Assembly: GCF_028898945.1 (NCBI RefSeq)
Contig: NZ_CP118607.1
Location: 1,240,001 to 1,304,000 of the forward strand
DNA: 64,000 nucleotides
Reading direction: 5' to 3'
Source of the DNA: Pseudomonas sp. PSKL.D1
Lineage (GTDB): Bacteria; Pseudomonadota; Gammaproteobacteria; Pseudomonadales; Pseudomonadaceae
In this document: piece by piece, positions 26,201 through 35,672 of the stretch
Layout: each line of letters begins with the position of its first letter
Position numbering within the stretch: position 1 is the stretch's first letter
Program-made: the position numbers and the translations under genes
The notes under the pieces: model-generated
Database searches by the model: none
What the model saw: the letters and a program-made list of their open reading frames with translations, nothing else
Told to the model about the DNA's origin: nothing

Positions 26201-27443
26201 CACGATCGATGCGACCGACAATCAGCGCCTCGCTGCCTTGACGCGCCTGGAGCAGTTGGATCTGGGGCATAACCCGCTTGGTCAGGCCCTGGATGTGCAT
26301 GCGTTGCGTCATCTGCGTGATTTATCACTGAATGCGGCAGACCTGGTTCATTTTCCCGAGCGTGGCCAGCAATTGCCTGTTTTTGGTTTTGCAGACCTGC
26401 GTAACAACAGGATCCAGCGCATCCGCCAGGACCTCAACAGCCTGCGCCTGCGGCTACGGCGTGCAAGCGTGCATGACAACCCGCTGGATGAAACTAGCCA
26501 GGGGTTGGTGAACCTGGCCGCGCGCCAGCCTGTCAACTTGCGGCCCATCGATCATCAGTTGCTCGATGACGCTGCACGTGAGCGGTGGCTAGCCGATTCC
26601 AATGGCCAGCTGCGCAGTGATCGTGAAGCGCAATGGTTACGCTTGCGCGATGACCCGGACTCGGCGGGGTTGTTCCAGTTTCTGGCCGACTTCAGCCGGA
26701 CCAGCGATTTTCGGGAACACTCGGTGTATTACCGGGAGCGTGTATGGCGCATTCTGGGGGCCTGTGACCAGAACAGTGAGTTGCGAGCAATCCTGCTGGC
26801 TCAGGCGAGCGGCCCGCGCACTTGCGAGGATCAGTTGCTCTACATACTGAGCGAGCTGGAAGTTACCTTGTATGTGGAGAACGCGGCGGCGGGCAGCAGC
26901 CTGGCCCAGCGTGAAGACGCCTTGCTGCGGGTAGGGCGAACGTTGTATCGATTGGATGAAGTCAACCGCATTGCTGCGCTCAAGGTTGAGGAATTGAACC
27001 GGCAAGGCGGGCTTGTCGACCCGGTTGAAGTCTACCTGGCGTACCGCTCGCGGTTGGCAGGCGGGCTCGGTTTGCCGGCTCAGCCAGGCACCATTCATTA
27101 CATGGCGTTTTCAAGGGTGACCCTGGGCGACGTGAGTGCAGCGCGATTGAAGATTCTGCGGGGGGAAAGCCCGCCCAGGTTGAGTGAATCGCTTGCCGAG
27201 CGGCCGTTTTGGGATCGCTACATCCACGAGCGCTATCCGCAACGGATCGATGCGCTGGTTGAATCATTTGATGAGCGGCTTACACAGGCCGAGCAGCTTT
27301 CCGAGCAGGAGTATTTGCTGCAATCGGCAGCGTTGCGGGCAGAGTACGAGAAACAGCTGAGGGCGATGCGACTGGAGCTCGCGCAGGCAGCGTACGCACG
27401 CTACCTGCACATAGAGCCGACGGTGGAGGGCCAGGCCTCGTAG
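23280..27443 (+). CDS. Leucine-rich-repeat NEL-type E3 ubiquitin ligase protein
   Basis: The protein has 1387 residues and no signal peptide. The N-terminal 380 residues resemble DUF6543-type Pseudomonas toxin domains. A hydrophobic segment at about 380-445 (LTLLGIAGLFVPVLGQAMCVIAAAQL) resembles a membrane-interaction region. Leucine-rich repeats span about 900-1040 (LVELDLQQNRFTALPAGIEQL, then LRRLRLSHNQI). The C-terminal 330 residues form a NEL domain. Its catalytic Cys is C1182 in RTCEDQLL, the CxD motif of IpaH, SspH and SlrP ligases. Those ligases ubiquitinate host proteins after secretion. It is divergent from aatJ and convergent with glpD. A secreted eukaryote-directed effector is inference. 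Confidence 0.85.
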   Translation: MTLHEIAPDSIDAVIASGLPDWMQRAEIDSLRALQRAMHLQQKSAQQVRELLAPLPSIDTFAEPLLKQALIDRFNLHTDVRTSRVKVVQKVFYPVLIPTAPRTYYLHTSSRWLLAAALHNYTDEETIPGGMEDAYLLDSQKVRLKVSFTHFALLCRSLDIGARYQAVLKAHLQPDDPAKREAVERRLEEDLRARLEVALRIAEMRTELDERSYLQLLPVCSPKPIVPIDRAELTARQLYLLGKRIEGVAAWEVRDTRDGPLQGVLSWIPDDPVQPLHIHQDWDALYDMLANRLRDKTYASFFMRFVRERDRASFTVTLKKLIKDTGTSAEIELDGRHFAIDTPVLAHLRTLRIDKILDDARVLAVPTGDEDSESRRERLAGYVDAGLTLLGIAGLFVPVLGQAMCVIAAAQLANEIYEGYEDWKLGDRQNALKHLFGVAENVAVGAIIATGGVAVGRVLERVPFVDDLDPVVSEHGQLRLVASTPGHYRTELYRPQEWSGAGMMMRRLGGELSEVSDEQALVLTQVTGIDEARLRYLHVESAPAPARLLDAWERYHLHGVFPALRGDAFESVFTSKQPVPGTEVVLLQRDFPGLSSRGAREIIAQASEQSLDYMVQKQRVPLVLAEQARWLVRDSRIDRALAGLIQTSATNADSERLALKLIDARAPWPQSVRVEIRQGSREGALSAQLGSDQAQTVRCLTRTDQGYLALGDQGAPLAQAAATDSLVKALLHTLEPSQKLLLGSAALDEAGLLETLLAQASGARATVATLIGMARVGEGVRPPVRFADGRLGYPLSGRASSSRQAARRGIHQIYPTLGEDELEAYIVELLARRMDPWTHYVQLQRQLTRLRQGLNSWCDASSGLRDGWRRNRVANALRRCWRRKAPTLSEGGFLLAIRGEHVGGLPALPAGITFNHVTRLTLRDMNLAALDADFLSRFPHLVELDLQQNRFTALPAGIEQLSGLRRLRLSHNQITIDATDNQRLAALTRLEQLDLGHNPLGQALDVHALRHLRDLSLNAADLVHFPERGQQLPVFGFADLRNNRIQRIRQDLNSLRLRLRRASVHDNPLDETSQGLVNLAARQPVNLRPIDHQLLDDAARERWLADSNGQLRSDREAQWLRLRDDPDSAGLFQFLADFSRTSDFREHSVYYRERVWRILGACDQNSELRAILLAQASGPRTCEDQLLYILSELEVTLYVENAAAGSSLAQREDALLRVGRTLYRLDEVNRIAALKVEELNRQGGLVDPVEVYLAYRSRLAGGLGLPAQPGTIHYMAFSRVTLGDVSAARLKILRGESPPRLSESLAERPFWDRYIHERYPQRIDALVESFDERLTQAEQLSEQEYLLQSAALRAEYEKQLRAMRLELAQAAYARYLHIEPTVEGQAS

Positions 27444-27453
27444 TCAAGGCGTC

Positions 27454-28992
27454 TCAGGCAGCCTGTTCGCGGGCTTGGTTCGGCCGGGCCTGCTGCAGGT
27501 ACTCTTCAAGCAGCTGCTGTTCAGCGGCAGAGGTGAACAGACCGAGCTTGGTCCGGCGCCACAGGATGTCGGCGGCACTGATTGCCCATTCTTTACTGCA
27601 CAGGTAATCCACTTCGCGGGTGAACAAGCCCCCGCCAATGGCCTGGCCAAGATCGTCGGGGCCCTGTACACCTTCGAGCAATTGCCAGACGCGGCTGCCG
27701 TAAGTGTGTGCCCAGCGCTTGGCGATGTCCTCGGGCAGCCAGGCGCTGTGGGCGAGGATGGCGTCTACCAGCGCTTGAACGCTGGTCATTTTTTCCCCGC
27801 CAGGCAGGGCTGCGTCGGCTGTCCAGCTACCGCGCATTTGTGTGAAGAAAGGCTTGAGTTCGGCCATGGCCGACTCGGCCAGCTTGCGATAGGTCGTCAA
27901 CTTGCCACCGAACACCGACAGCAGCGGCGCCTGGCCCTGCTCGGACGAAAGTGCCAGCGTGTAATCACGGGTAACGGCCGATGGGTTGTCCGACTCATCG
28001 TTGCACAGCGGCCGCACGCCGGAATAAGTGTGCAGGATGTCGGCGCGGCTCAGTTGATGGTTGAAGTGTGCATTGACGACCTTCAGCAGGTAGTCGGTTT
28101 CCTGTTCGGTGATGGCCACCTTGGCCGGGTCGCCGCTGTATTCGCGGTCGGTGGTGCCAATCAGTGTGAAGCGGTCCAGATAGGGAATGCAGAAGACGAT
28201 GCGCTGATCTTCGTTTTGCAGGATGTAGGCATGGTCACCTTCATACAGCCGCGGAACGATCAGATGGCTACCCTGAATCAGGCGAATCCCGTAGGGCGCA
28301 TCAAGCTTGAGATCATCCTTGATGAAGCTGGCCACCCATGGTCCGGCCGCATTGACCAGCGCACGTGCCCGGATGGTTTGCAGGCTGCCATCGGCATGCT
28401 GCAGTTCAACTTCCCACAGGCCATCAATGCGCTCGGCGCGCAGGCAACGGGTGCGGGTGTGAATGTGCGCGCCATGTTCACGCGCGGCCATGGCATTCAG
28501 CACCACCAGGCGGGCGTCATCCACGGCGCAGTCGGCGTATTCGAAGCCACGGGTGATCGCTGGCTTGAGCGGGTAGCCCGGCCCGAAACGCAGGCTACGC
28601 GAAGCGCCCAGGCGCTTGCGTTTGCCCAGGTGGTCGTACAGGAACAGGCCTGCACGGATCATCCAGGCCGGGCGCAGGTGCGGGCGGTGGGGCAGCACGA
28701 AGCGCATCGGTTTTACGATGTGCGGGGCCTTGGCCAGCAGTACCTCCCGCTCGGCCAGGGCTTCGCGTACCAGGCGGAATTCGTAATGTTCCAGGTAGCG
28801 CAGGCCACCGTGAATCAGTTTGCTGCTGGCTGACGAGGTGTGTTGCGCCAAGTCGTCTTTTTCGCACAGGAACACCTTCAGGCCGCGCCCGGCAGCGTCG
28901 GCAGCGATGCCCACGCCATTGATGCCGCCGCCGATCACTGCGAGGTCATAGCATTCGGCGAGGGCGGGCTGGGTCGAAACGGGCTGGGACAC
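27454..28992 (-). CDS. glpD: Aerobic glycerol-3-phosphate dehydrogenase GlpD
   Basis: FAD-dependent membrane-associated enzyme oxidising glycerol-3-phosphate to dihydroxyacetone phosphate and feeding quinone. The FAD-binding motif is DLAVIGGGINGVGIAADAAGRG near residue 15, followed by LIHGGLRYLEHYEF and GVRPLCNDE. The GTG at 28992 is the better start: AGGAGG lies eight bases upstream and gives 512 residues. A TTG at 28998 would lie too close to that site. Two GlpR-type operators lie immediately upstream. It is the last gene of the glp group and converges on the NEL gene with a 10-bp gap. Confidence 0.93.
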   Translation of the reverse strand: MSQPVSTQPALAECYDLAVIGGGINGVGIAADAAGRGLKVFLCEKDDLAQHTSSASSKLIHGGLRYLEHYEFRLVREALAEREVLLAKAPHIVKPMRFVLPHRPHLRPAWMIRAGLFLYDHLGKRKRLGASRSLRFGPGYPLKPAITRGFEYADCAVDDARLVVLNAMAAREHGAHIHTRTRCLRAERIDGLWEVELQHADGSLQTIRARALVNAAGPWVASFIKDDLKLDAPYGIRLIQGSHLIVPRLYEGDHAYILQNEDQRIVFCIPYLDRFTLIGTTDREYSGDPAKVAITEQETDYLLKVVNAHFNHQLSRADILHTYSGVRPLCNDESDNPSAVTRDYTLALSSEQGQAPLLSVFGGKLTTYRKLAESAMAELKPFFTQMRGSWTADAALPGGEKMTSVQALVDAILAHSAWLPEDIAKRWAHTYGSRVWQLLEGVQGPDDLGQAIGGGLFTREVDYLCSKEWAISAADILWRRTKLGLFTSAAEQQLLEEYLQQARPNQAREQAA

Positions 28993-29012
28993 GGGCAAGG
29001 CCTCCTGAGGTT

Positions 29013-29031
29013 GTTCATATCGAATATGAAC
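29013..29031. promoter_or_regulatory. Palindrome upstream of glpD, possible second GlpR operator
   Basis: GTTCATAT-CGA-ATATGAAC is a perfect 8-bp-arm inverted repeat ending 21 bases in front of the glpD GTG start. It partly resembles the GlpR consensus. Together with the stronger site at 29035-29053 it forms a tandem operator region overlapping the glpD leader. Confidence 0.5.
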
Positions 29032-29034
29032 ATC

Positions 29035-29053
29035 TATGTTCGTTTGCGAAAAT
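29035..29053. promoter_or_regulatory. GlpR operator upstream of glpD
   Basis: TATGTTCGTTTGCGAAAAT matches the Escherichia coli GlpR consensus WATKTTCGWWAWCGAACAW at 16 of 19 positions. It lies about 43 bases upstream of the glpD start. GlpR encoded next door would repress glpD here until glycerol-3-phosphate is bound. Confidence 0.7.
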
Positions 29054-29205
29054 AGTAGCGCAACAGAAAGGCCATCGCCAGTCAGTGTTTATAGAAAAAA
29101 CTGATCAGATGACAATAAAGTGAACAAAAACGAAAATTACAACGCAGTTGCCAGGGTAGCCAACCCTGGCGTTAGCCGCCCCTTTCAGGCGTGCACGTCA
29201 AACGC

Positions 29206-29961
29206 TCAAACCACTTCGAGGCGAATCTTGTACTGGTTCAGCAACTGCGTTAGCTCCAGGCTCGGCGCCTGGTCGGTCACCAGGCAATCGACCAGGCTGA
29301 TCGAACCCAGGCGCACCATGGCATTGCGCCCGAACTTGCTGGAGTCGGCAGCCAGAACCACTTGCCGGGCGTTGGCAATGATCGCTTGGGAAACGCGCAC
29401 TTCCTGGTAATCGAAATCAAGCAGGCTGCCATCCTCATCAATGCCGCTAATACCCACCAAGGCAAAATCAACCTTGAACTGGTTGATGAAGTCGACGCTG
29501 GCCTGCCCGACGACACCGCCGTCACGGCGCACCGTACCCCCGGCTACCAACACTTCGAAATCATCCTTCGCTGCCAGGATCGCCGCCACATGCAGGTTGT
29601 TGGTAATGACCTTCAGGTGGCTGTGGTTGAGCAGGGCACGGGCAATGGATTCGGTGGTGGTGCCAATGTTTATGAACAGCGAGGCATGGTCGGGAATCTG
29701 CCGGGCGATGGCTTCGGCAATACGCTGCTTCTCATCGCGCATCTGGTCGGCGCGCATGGCGTAAGCCGTGTTTTCGATGCTCGAGTCGTAGGCCGCCCCG
29801 CCGTGGTAACGGCGCAGCAGATTGAGCTCGGCGAGTTGGTTGATATCGCGGCGGATGGTTTGCGGCGTGACGATGAATAACTGCGCCATTTCCTCGATGC
29901 TGACGTAGCCGCGGTCGCGGACCAGTTCGAGGATTTGTTGTTGGCGTGGGGGCAGATTCAT
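29206..29961 (-). CDS. glpR: DeoR-family repressor of glycerol metabolism GlpR
   Basis: The protein has 251 residues. The N-terminal DeoR helix-turn-helix reads [26 protein letters not shown], then [25 protein letters not shown]. The C-terminal sugar-phosphate sensor domain shows [30 protein letters not shown] and [11 protein letters not shown]. It represses glp genes and releases on glycerol-3-phosphate. AAGGA precedes the ATG at 29961. It sits between glpK and glpD, all on the minus strand. Confidence 0.93.
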   Translation of the reverse strand: MNLPPRQQQILELVRDRGYVSIEEMAQLFIVTPQTIRRDINQLAELNLLRRYHGGAAYDSSIENTAYAMRADQMRDEKQRIAEAIARQIPDHASLFINIGTTTESIARALLNHSHLKVITNNLHVAAILAAKDDFEVLVAGGTVRRDGGVVGQASVDFINQFKVDFALVGISGIDEDGSLLDFDYQEVRVSQAIIANARQVVLAADSSKFGRNAMVRLGSISLVDCLVTDQAPSLELTQLLNQYKIRLEVV

Positions 29962-30024
29962 GGGCGGTCCTTAGGGGCTGCCGGACAAATTCTGCAATAA
30001 TGCCGTAGGAAGGGGATGACAGCC

Positions 30025-30058
30025 AGCGCTACCGCCTCTTTCGCAAGGCGGTAACGCT
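30025..30058 (-). terminator. Stem-loop downstream of glpK
   Basis: AGCG and TACCGCC pair with GGCGGTA and CGCT around a loop of about ten bases, giving a strong stem 9 bases past the glpK stop. No long T-run follows. It may partly terminate or protect glpFK mRNA before glpR. Confidence 0.5.
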
Positions 30059-30066
30059 GAACTCGA

Positions 30067-31593
<1,527 letters not shown>

Positions 31594-31607
31594 TCAGGGC
31601 ACACGTG

Positions 31608-32459
31608 TCAGTTGACTTGAGTATCGCCCTGGCGATTGTCGTTTGTCTCGGCGCCAGTCGGTTGCGCCGTTGGCAGGTTGCGGGCGATCAGGCCGCGATA
31701 GGTCGCGGCACCCAGGCAAGCGCCGAGGATCGGGGCGAACACCGGAACCAGGAAGTACGGAATGTCCCGACCGCCAGTGAAGGCAATTTCGCCCCAGCCG
31801 GCCAGGAAGGTCATCAATTTGGGGCCGAAGTCACGCGCGGGGTTCATCGCAAACCCGGTCAGCGGGCCCATGGCGCTGCCGATCACAGCGATCAGCAGGC
31901 CGATCAGCAGCGGCGCCATTGCGCCACGGGGCAGGCCGTTGTTGTCGTCGGTCAGGGCCATGATCACGGCCATGAGGATGGCGGTGATCACCACTTCCAC
32001 CAGGAAGGCCTGGCCCGTGGTCAGCGAAGGGTGCGGGTACGTGGAGAACACCGACGCCAGCTCGAGGCTTTCGGTGCTGCCACGCAACATGGCGTGGCTT
32101 TGTTCGAAATCGAAGAACAGGTTGCTGTACAGGGTGTACACCAGCGCCGCGCCGCAGAATGCACCGCAAATTTGTGCCAGTGCATAGAAGGGCAGTTTGC
32201 GCTTGTCGAAACCGGCGAACAGCGTTAACGCGATGCTCACGGCCGGGTTCAGGTGTGCCCCGGAAATGCCCGCCGTGAGGTAAATCGCCATGCTTACGCC
32301 AACCCCCCAGATGATGCTGATTTCCCACAAGCCAAAGCTGGCACCCGCCACCTTGAGCGCGGCGACACAACCGGTGCCGAAAAAGATCAGTAGTGCGGTG
32401 CCAAGAAATTCGGCCAGGCATTGGCTGGACAGCGTGGGTTCGCGAAGAGCATTCGTCAT
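31608..32459 (-). CDS. glpF: Glycerol facilitator GlpF (aquaporin family)
   Basis: From the ATG at 32459 (MTNALREPTLSSQC) the protein has 283 residues with six membrane helices. The two NPA boxes are GAHLNPAVS and GFAMNPARDFGPK; the Asp after the second NPA is characteristic of glycerol-conducting aquaglyceroporins. Upstream in-frame codons lack family sequence. It is the first gene of the glpFK unit; the region in front holds an inverted repeat that may bind GlpR. Confidence 0.92.
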   Translation of the reverse strand: MTNALREPTLSSQCLAEFLGTALLIFFGTGCVAALKVAGASFGLWEISIIWGVGVSMAIYLTAGISGAHLNPAVSIALTLFAGFDKRKLPFYALAQICGAFCGAALVYTLYSNLFFDFEQSHAMLRGSTESLELASVFSTYPHPSLTTGQAFLVEVVITAILMAVIMALTDDNNGLPRGAMAPLLIGLLIAVIGSAMGPLTGFAMNPARDFGPKLMTFLAGWGEIAFTGGRDIPYFLVPVFAPILGACLGAATYRGLIARNLPTAQPTGAETNDNRQGDTQVN

Positions 32460-32566
32460 GTATGACCTCGTTGTTTTTGTTGTGAGGCGCGTGGCGCTCG
32501 ACAGCAAAGCCCGGAGTCGATCCCCATTGACCCCGGGCAGATATAGGAATGCACTTAAAAAGGGCA

Positions 32567-32584
32567 TCGTTTATTCAGAAACGA
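32567..32584. promoter_or_regulatory. Inverted repeat upstream of glpF, possible GlpR site
   Basis: TCGTTT-ATTCAG-AAACGA is a perfect 6-bp-arm inverted repeat 108 bases in front of glpF within AT-rich DNA. Its arms resemble the TTCG/CGAA cores of the glpD operator. Assignment to GlpR rests on context only. Confidence 0.4.
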
Positions 32585-32761
32585 AAAAATATAGACAAGA
32601 AACGCTTATGTCAAAGGTCGAAAGTGAACGGTCGGTCACGTTCTGCTTAGTCGTTTCAGCCAGCAAAGCCTGAGCTAGAGCGCGTTGTTGGTGGTTTGCT
32701 GGCTGGGATGTTGGAATTGCCCTACAGTAGTCGCCGATTCGTCCCCGTTATGGAGCACTGC

Positions 32762-33232
32762 ATGACCCCCGCGCTCGATCTGTTGAAAAAAGCCCGTGCC
32801 GAACATCGTGTGCACAGTTACGAACATGACCCCAAGTCGGCGTCATATGGGCTTGAGGCAGCGGAGAAACTTGGTCTGGACCCGCAACAGGTGTTCAAGA
32901 CGTTGCTGGCGAGCAGTGAAAAGGGCGAGTTGCTGGTGGCGGTGGTGCCCGTGGTGGGGACGCTGGACCTCAAGGCACTGGCCCATGCGGCCGGGGTGAA
33001 GAAGTGCGAGATGGCCGACCCGGCGGCGGCCCAGCGTTCTACAGGTTACCTGGTGGGTGGGATCAGCCCGCTGGGGCAGAAGAAGCGCCTGCGTACCTTT
33101 ATTGACGAGTCGGCGCAAAATTTTGCAACCATCCATGTCAGCGCGGGGCGGCGTGGGCTTGAGGTGGAATTGGCGGCCAGCGTTTTGGCAGCGCATACAC
33201 AGGGCATGTTTGCCGGTATTGGTAGGGGTTGA
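32762..33232 (+). CDS. ybaK: Cys-tRNA(Pro)/Cys-tRNA(Cys) deacylase YbaK
   Basis: From the ATG at 32762 ([17 protein letters not shown]) the protein has 156 residues and forms a single YbaK/EbsC domain. It contains [40 protein letters not shown] and the [16 protein letters not shown] motif of the deacylase pocket. It hydrolyses mischarged Cys-tRNA(Pro) in trans. Single gene, convergent with the downstream ABC ATPase. Confidence 0.9.
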   Translation: MTPALDLLKKARAEHRVHSYEHDPKSASYGLEAAEKLGLDPQQVFKTLLASSEKGELLVAVVPVVGTLDLKALAHAAGVKKCEMADPAAAQRSTGYLVGGISPLGQKKRLRTFIDESAQNFATIHVSAGRRGLEVELAASVLAAHTQGMFAGIGRG

Positions 33233-33237
33233 GGGGA

Positions 33238-33258
33238 GGGGGCTGCAAAGCAGCCCCC
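33238..33258. terminator. Hairpin between convergent ybaK and ABC ATPase genes
   Basis: GGGGGCTGC at 33238-33246 pairs perfectly with GCAGCCCCC at 33250-33258 around an AAA loop. It sits in the 37-bp gap between convergent genes. The stem is strong but no T-run follows on either strand. Confidence 0.5.
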
Positions 33259-33269
33259 AGTACCGACTG

Positions 33270-34375
<1,106 letters not shown>

Positions 34376-34379
<4 letters not shown>

Positions 34380-35296
34380 GCGTGGTGGTAAGCCGGTTCT
34401 ACAAGGAATTCAAGAAGCGCCTTCTGTGCATGCAGCCGGTTTTCAGCTTCGTCCCAGGCAACCGAGCGTGGGTCGCCGAGCAGGTCCTGGCTGATTTCCT
34501 CGCCACGGTGGGCGGGCAGGCAGTGCATGAAGAGGACATCGGGTGCCGCCAGGTCGAGCAGTTCGCGGGTGACCTGATAAGGCGCGAAATGCGCCAGGCG
34601 CCGTGCAGTTTCCTCCTCCTGGCCCATGGAAGTCCAGACATCGGTGACCACCAGGTGTGCGCCACGCACGGCGTCCTTGGCATCACGGATGATCTGCACG
34701 CGCTCACCGCCCAAGTCCAGGAAGCGCTGGTCGGGCTCGTAGCCCTCTGGGCATGCAATGCGCAGTTGGAAATCGAACTGCCGGGCGGCCTCGATGTACG
34801 AGTTGCACATGTTGAAACCATCGCCGATCCAGGTAACGGTCTTGCCCTGGATCGAGCCACGGTGCTCGATGAACGTCTGCATGTCGGCCAGCAGCTGACA
34901 CGGGTGCGATTCGTCGGACAGGCCGTTGATCACTGGCACGCGCGAGTTGGCGGCGAATTCGGTGAGGGTGCTGTGGGCGTGGGTGCGGATCATTACCGCA
35001 TCGACCATGCTCGACAGCACGATGGCGCTGTCGCTGATCGGCTCGCCACGGCCCAGCTGCGTGTCACGCGGGGACAGGAAGATGGCCTGGCCGCCGAGCT
35101 GGATCATGCCGGCTTCGAACGATACGCGGGTACGCGTGGAGGACTTTTCGAAGATCATGCCCAGCACGCGGTTTTTCAAAGGCTCGAACAGCACGCCGCG
35201 CTTGCGCAGGTCCTTCAGCTCGATGCCTCGGCGGATCACACCGAGCAATTCGTCGGTGGTGAAATCCAGCAGGGAGAGAAAGTGCCTAGCGCTCAT
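34376..35296 (-). CDS. argF: Anabolic ornithine carbamoyltransferase ArgF
   Basis: The protein has 306 residues. The carbamoyl-phosphate motif STRTR starts at residue 53 ([12 protein letters not shown]). The [11 protein letters not shown] segment and the ornithine/catalytic [10 protein letters not shown] segment are intact. It makes citrulline in arginine synthesis; ArgG in the same window carries out the next step. An ArgR-type site overlaps the deduced promoter. It is followed with a 4-bp overlap by an ABC ATPase gene. Confidence 0.95.
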
Positions 35297-35410
35297 GATT
35301 GACTACCTTATCTGCAACGGTATGCAGGTCGACCGTATGGTTTTTTTTGACAACGGGAGTGACCTGCGGCGTAAGCCGCACGGGGCGGACGAAATAGGGA
35401 AAGGCGCAAT

Positions 35411-35438
35411 ACTATAATTAAATGTCGCCTGAAACCAA
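35411..35438 (-). promoter_or_regulatory. argF promoter with overlapping ArgR half-site
   Basis: On the minus strand TTGGTT (35438-35433) and TATAGT (35416-35411) are separated by 16 bases, a fair sigma-70 promoter about 115 bases upstream of argF. On the plus strand TGTCGC-CTGAAACC-AA at 35423-35438 matches the Pseudomonas ArgR half-site pattern TGTCGC-N8-AA and lies between and over the promoter elements. Binding there would block RNA polymerase, consistent with arginine repression of argF. The remaining 376-bp gap to the next gene holds another TGTCGC at 35561. Confidence 0.65.
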
Positions 35439-35672
35439 GAGGGGAAACAGCTACCCGTTTCAAAGGATGTTGCAAAGGGTGTCTTGACCCGCCGGGCGGT
35501 GCTGTTTTTTATTTGCTACACGAAGGTTGTACACGGCTTGCCGTCGATTTGGCAAATAGCTGTCGCAAATCGTGTGCCTGATGTCGGGGGATTCACGCGG
35601 CGAAGGCCGCTGGCAGCTGCCAGGGCCGCGGCGCATAGTCGAGGCTGGACAAACAACAAGGCAGAGGCGGCC

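Noticed and set aside
27475..28833. 452-codon open frame opposite glpD
   Set aside because: Antisense shadow caused by high GC at third codon positions; glpD itself is clearly real.
34382..35302. 306-codon open frame opposite argF
   Set aside because: Mirror of argF in GC-rich DNA; no homology visible.
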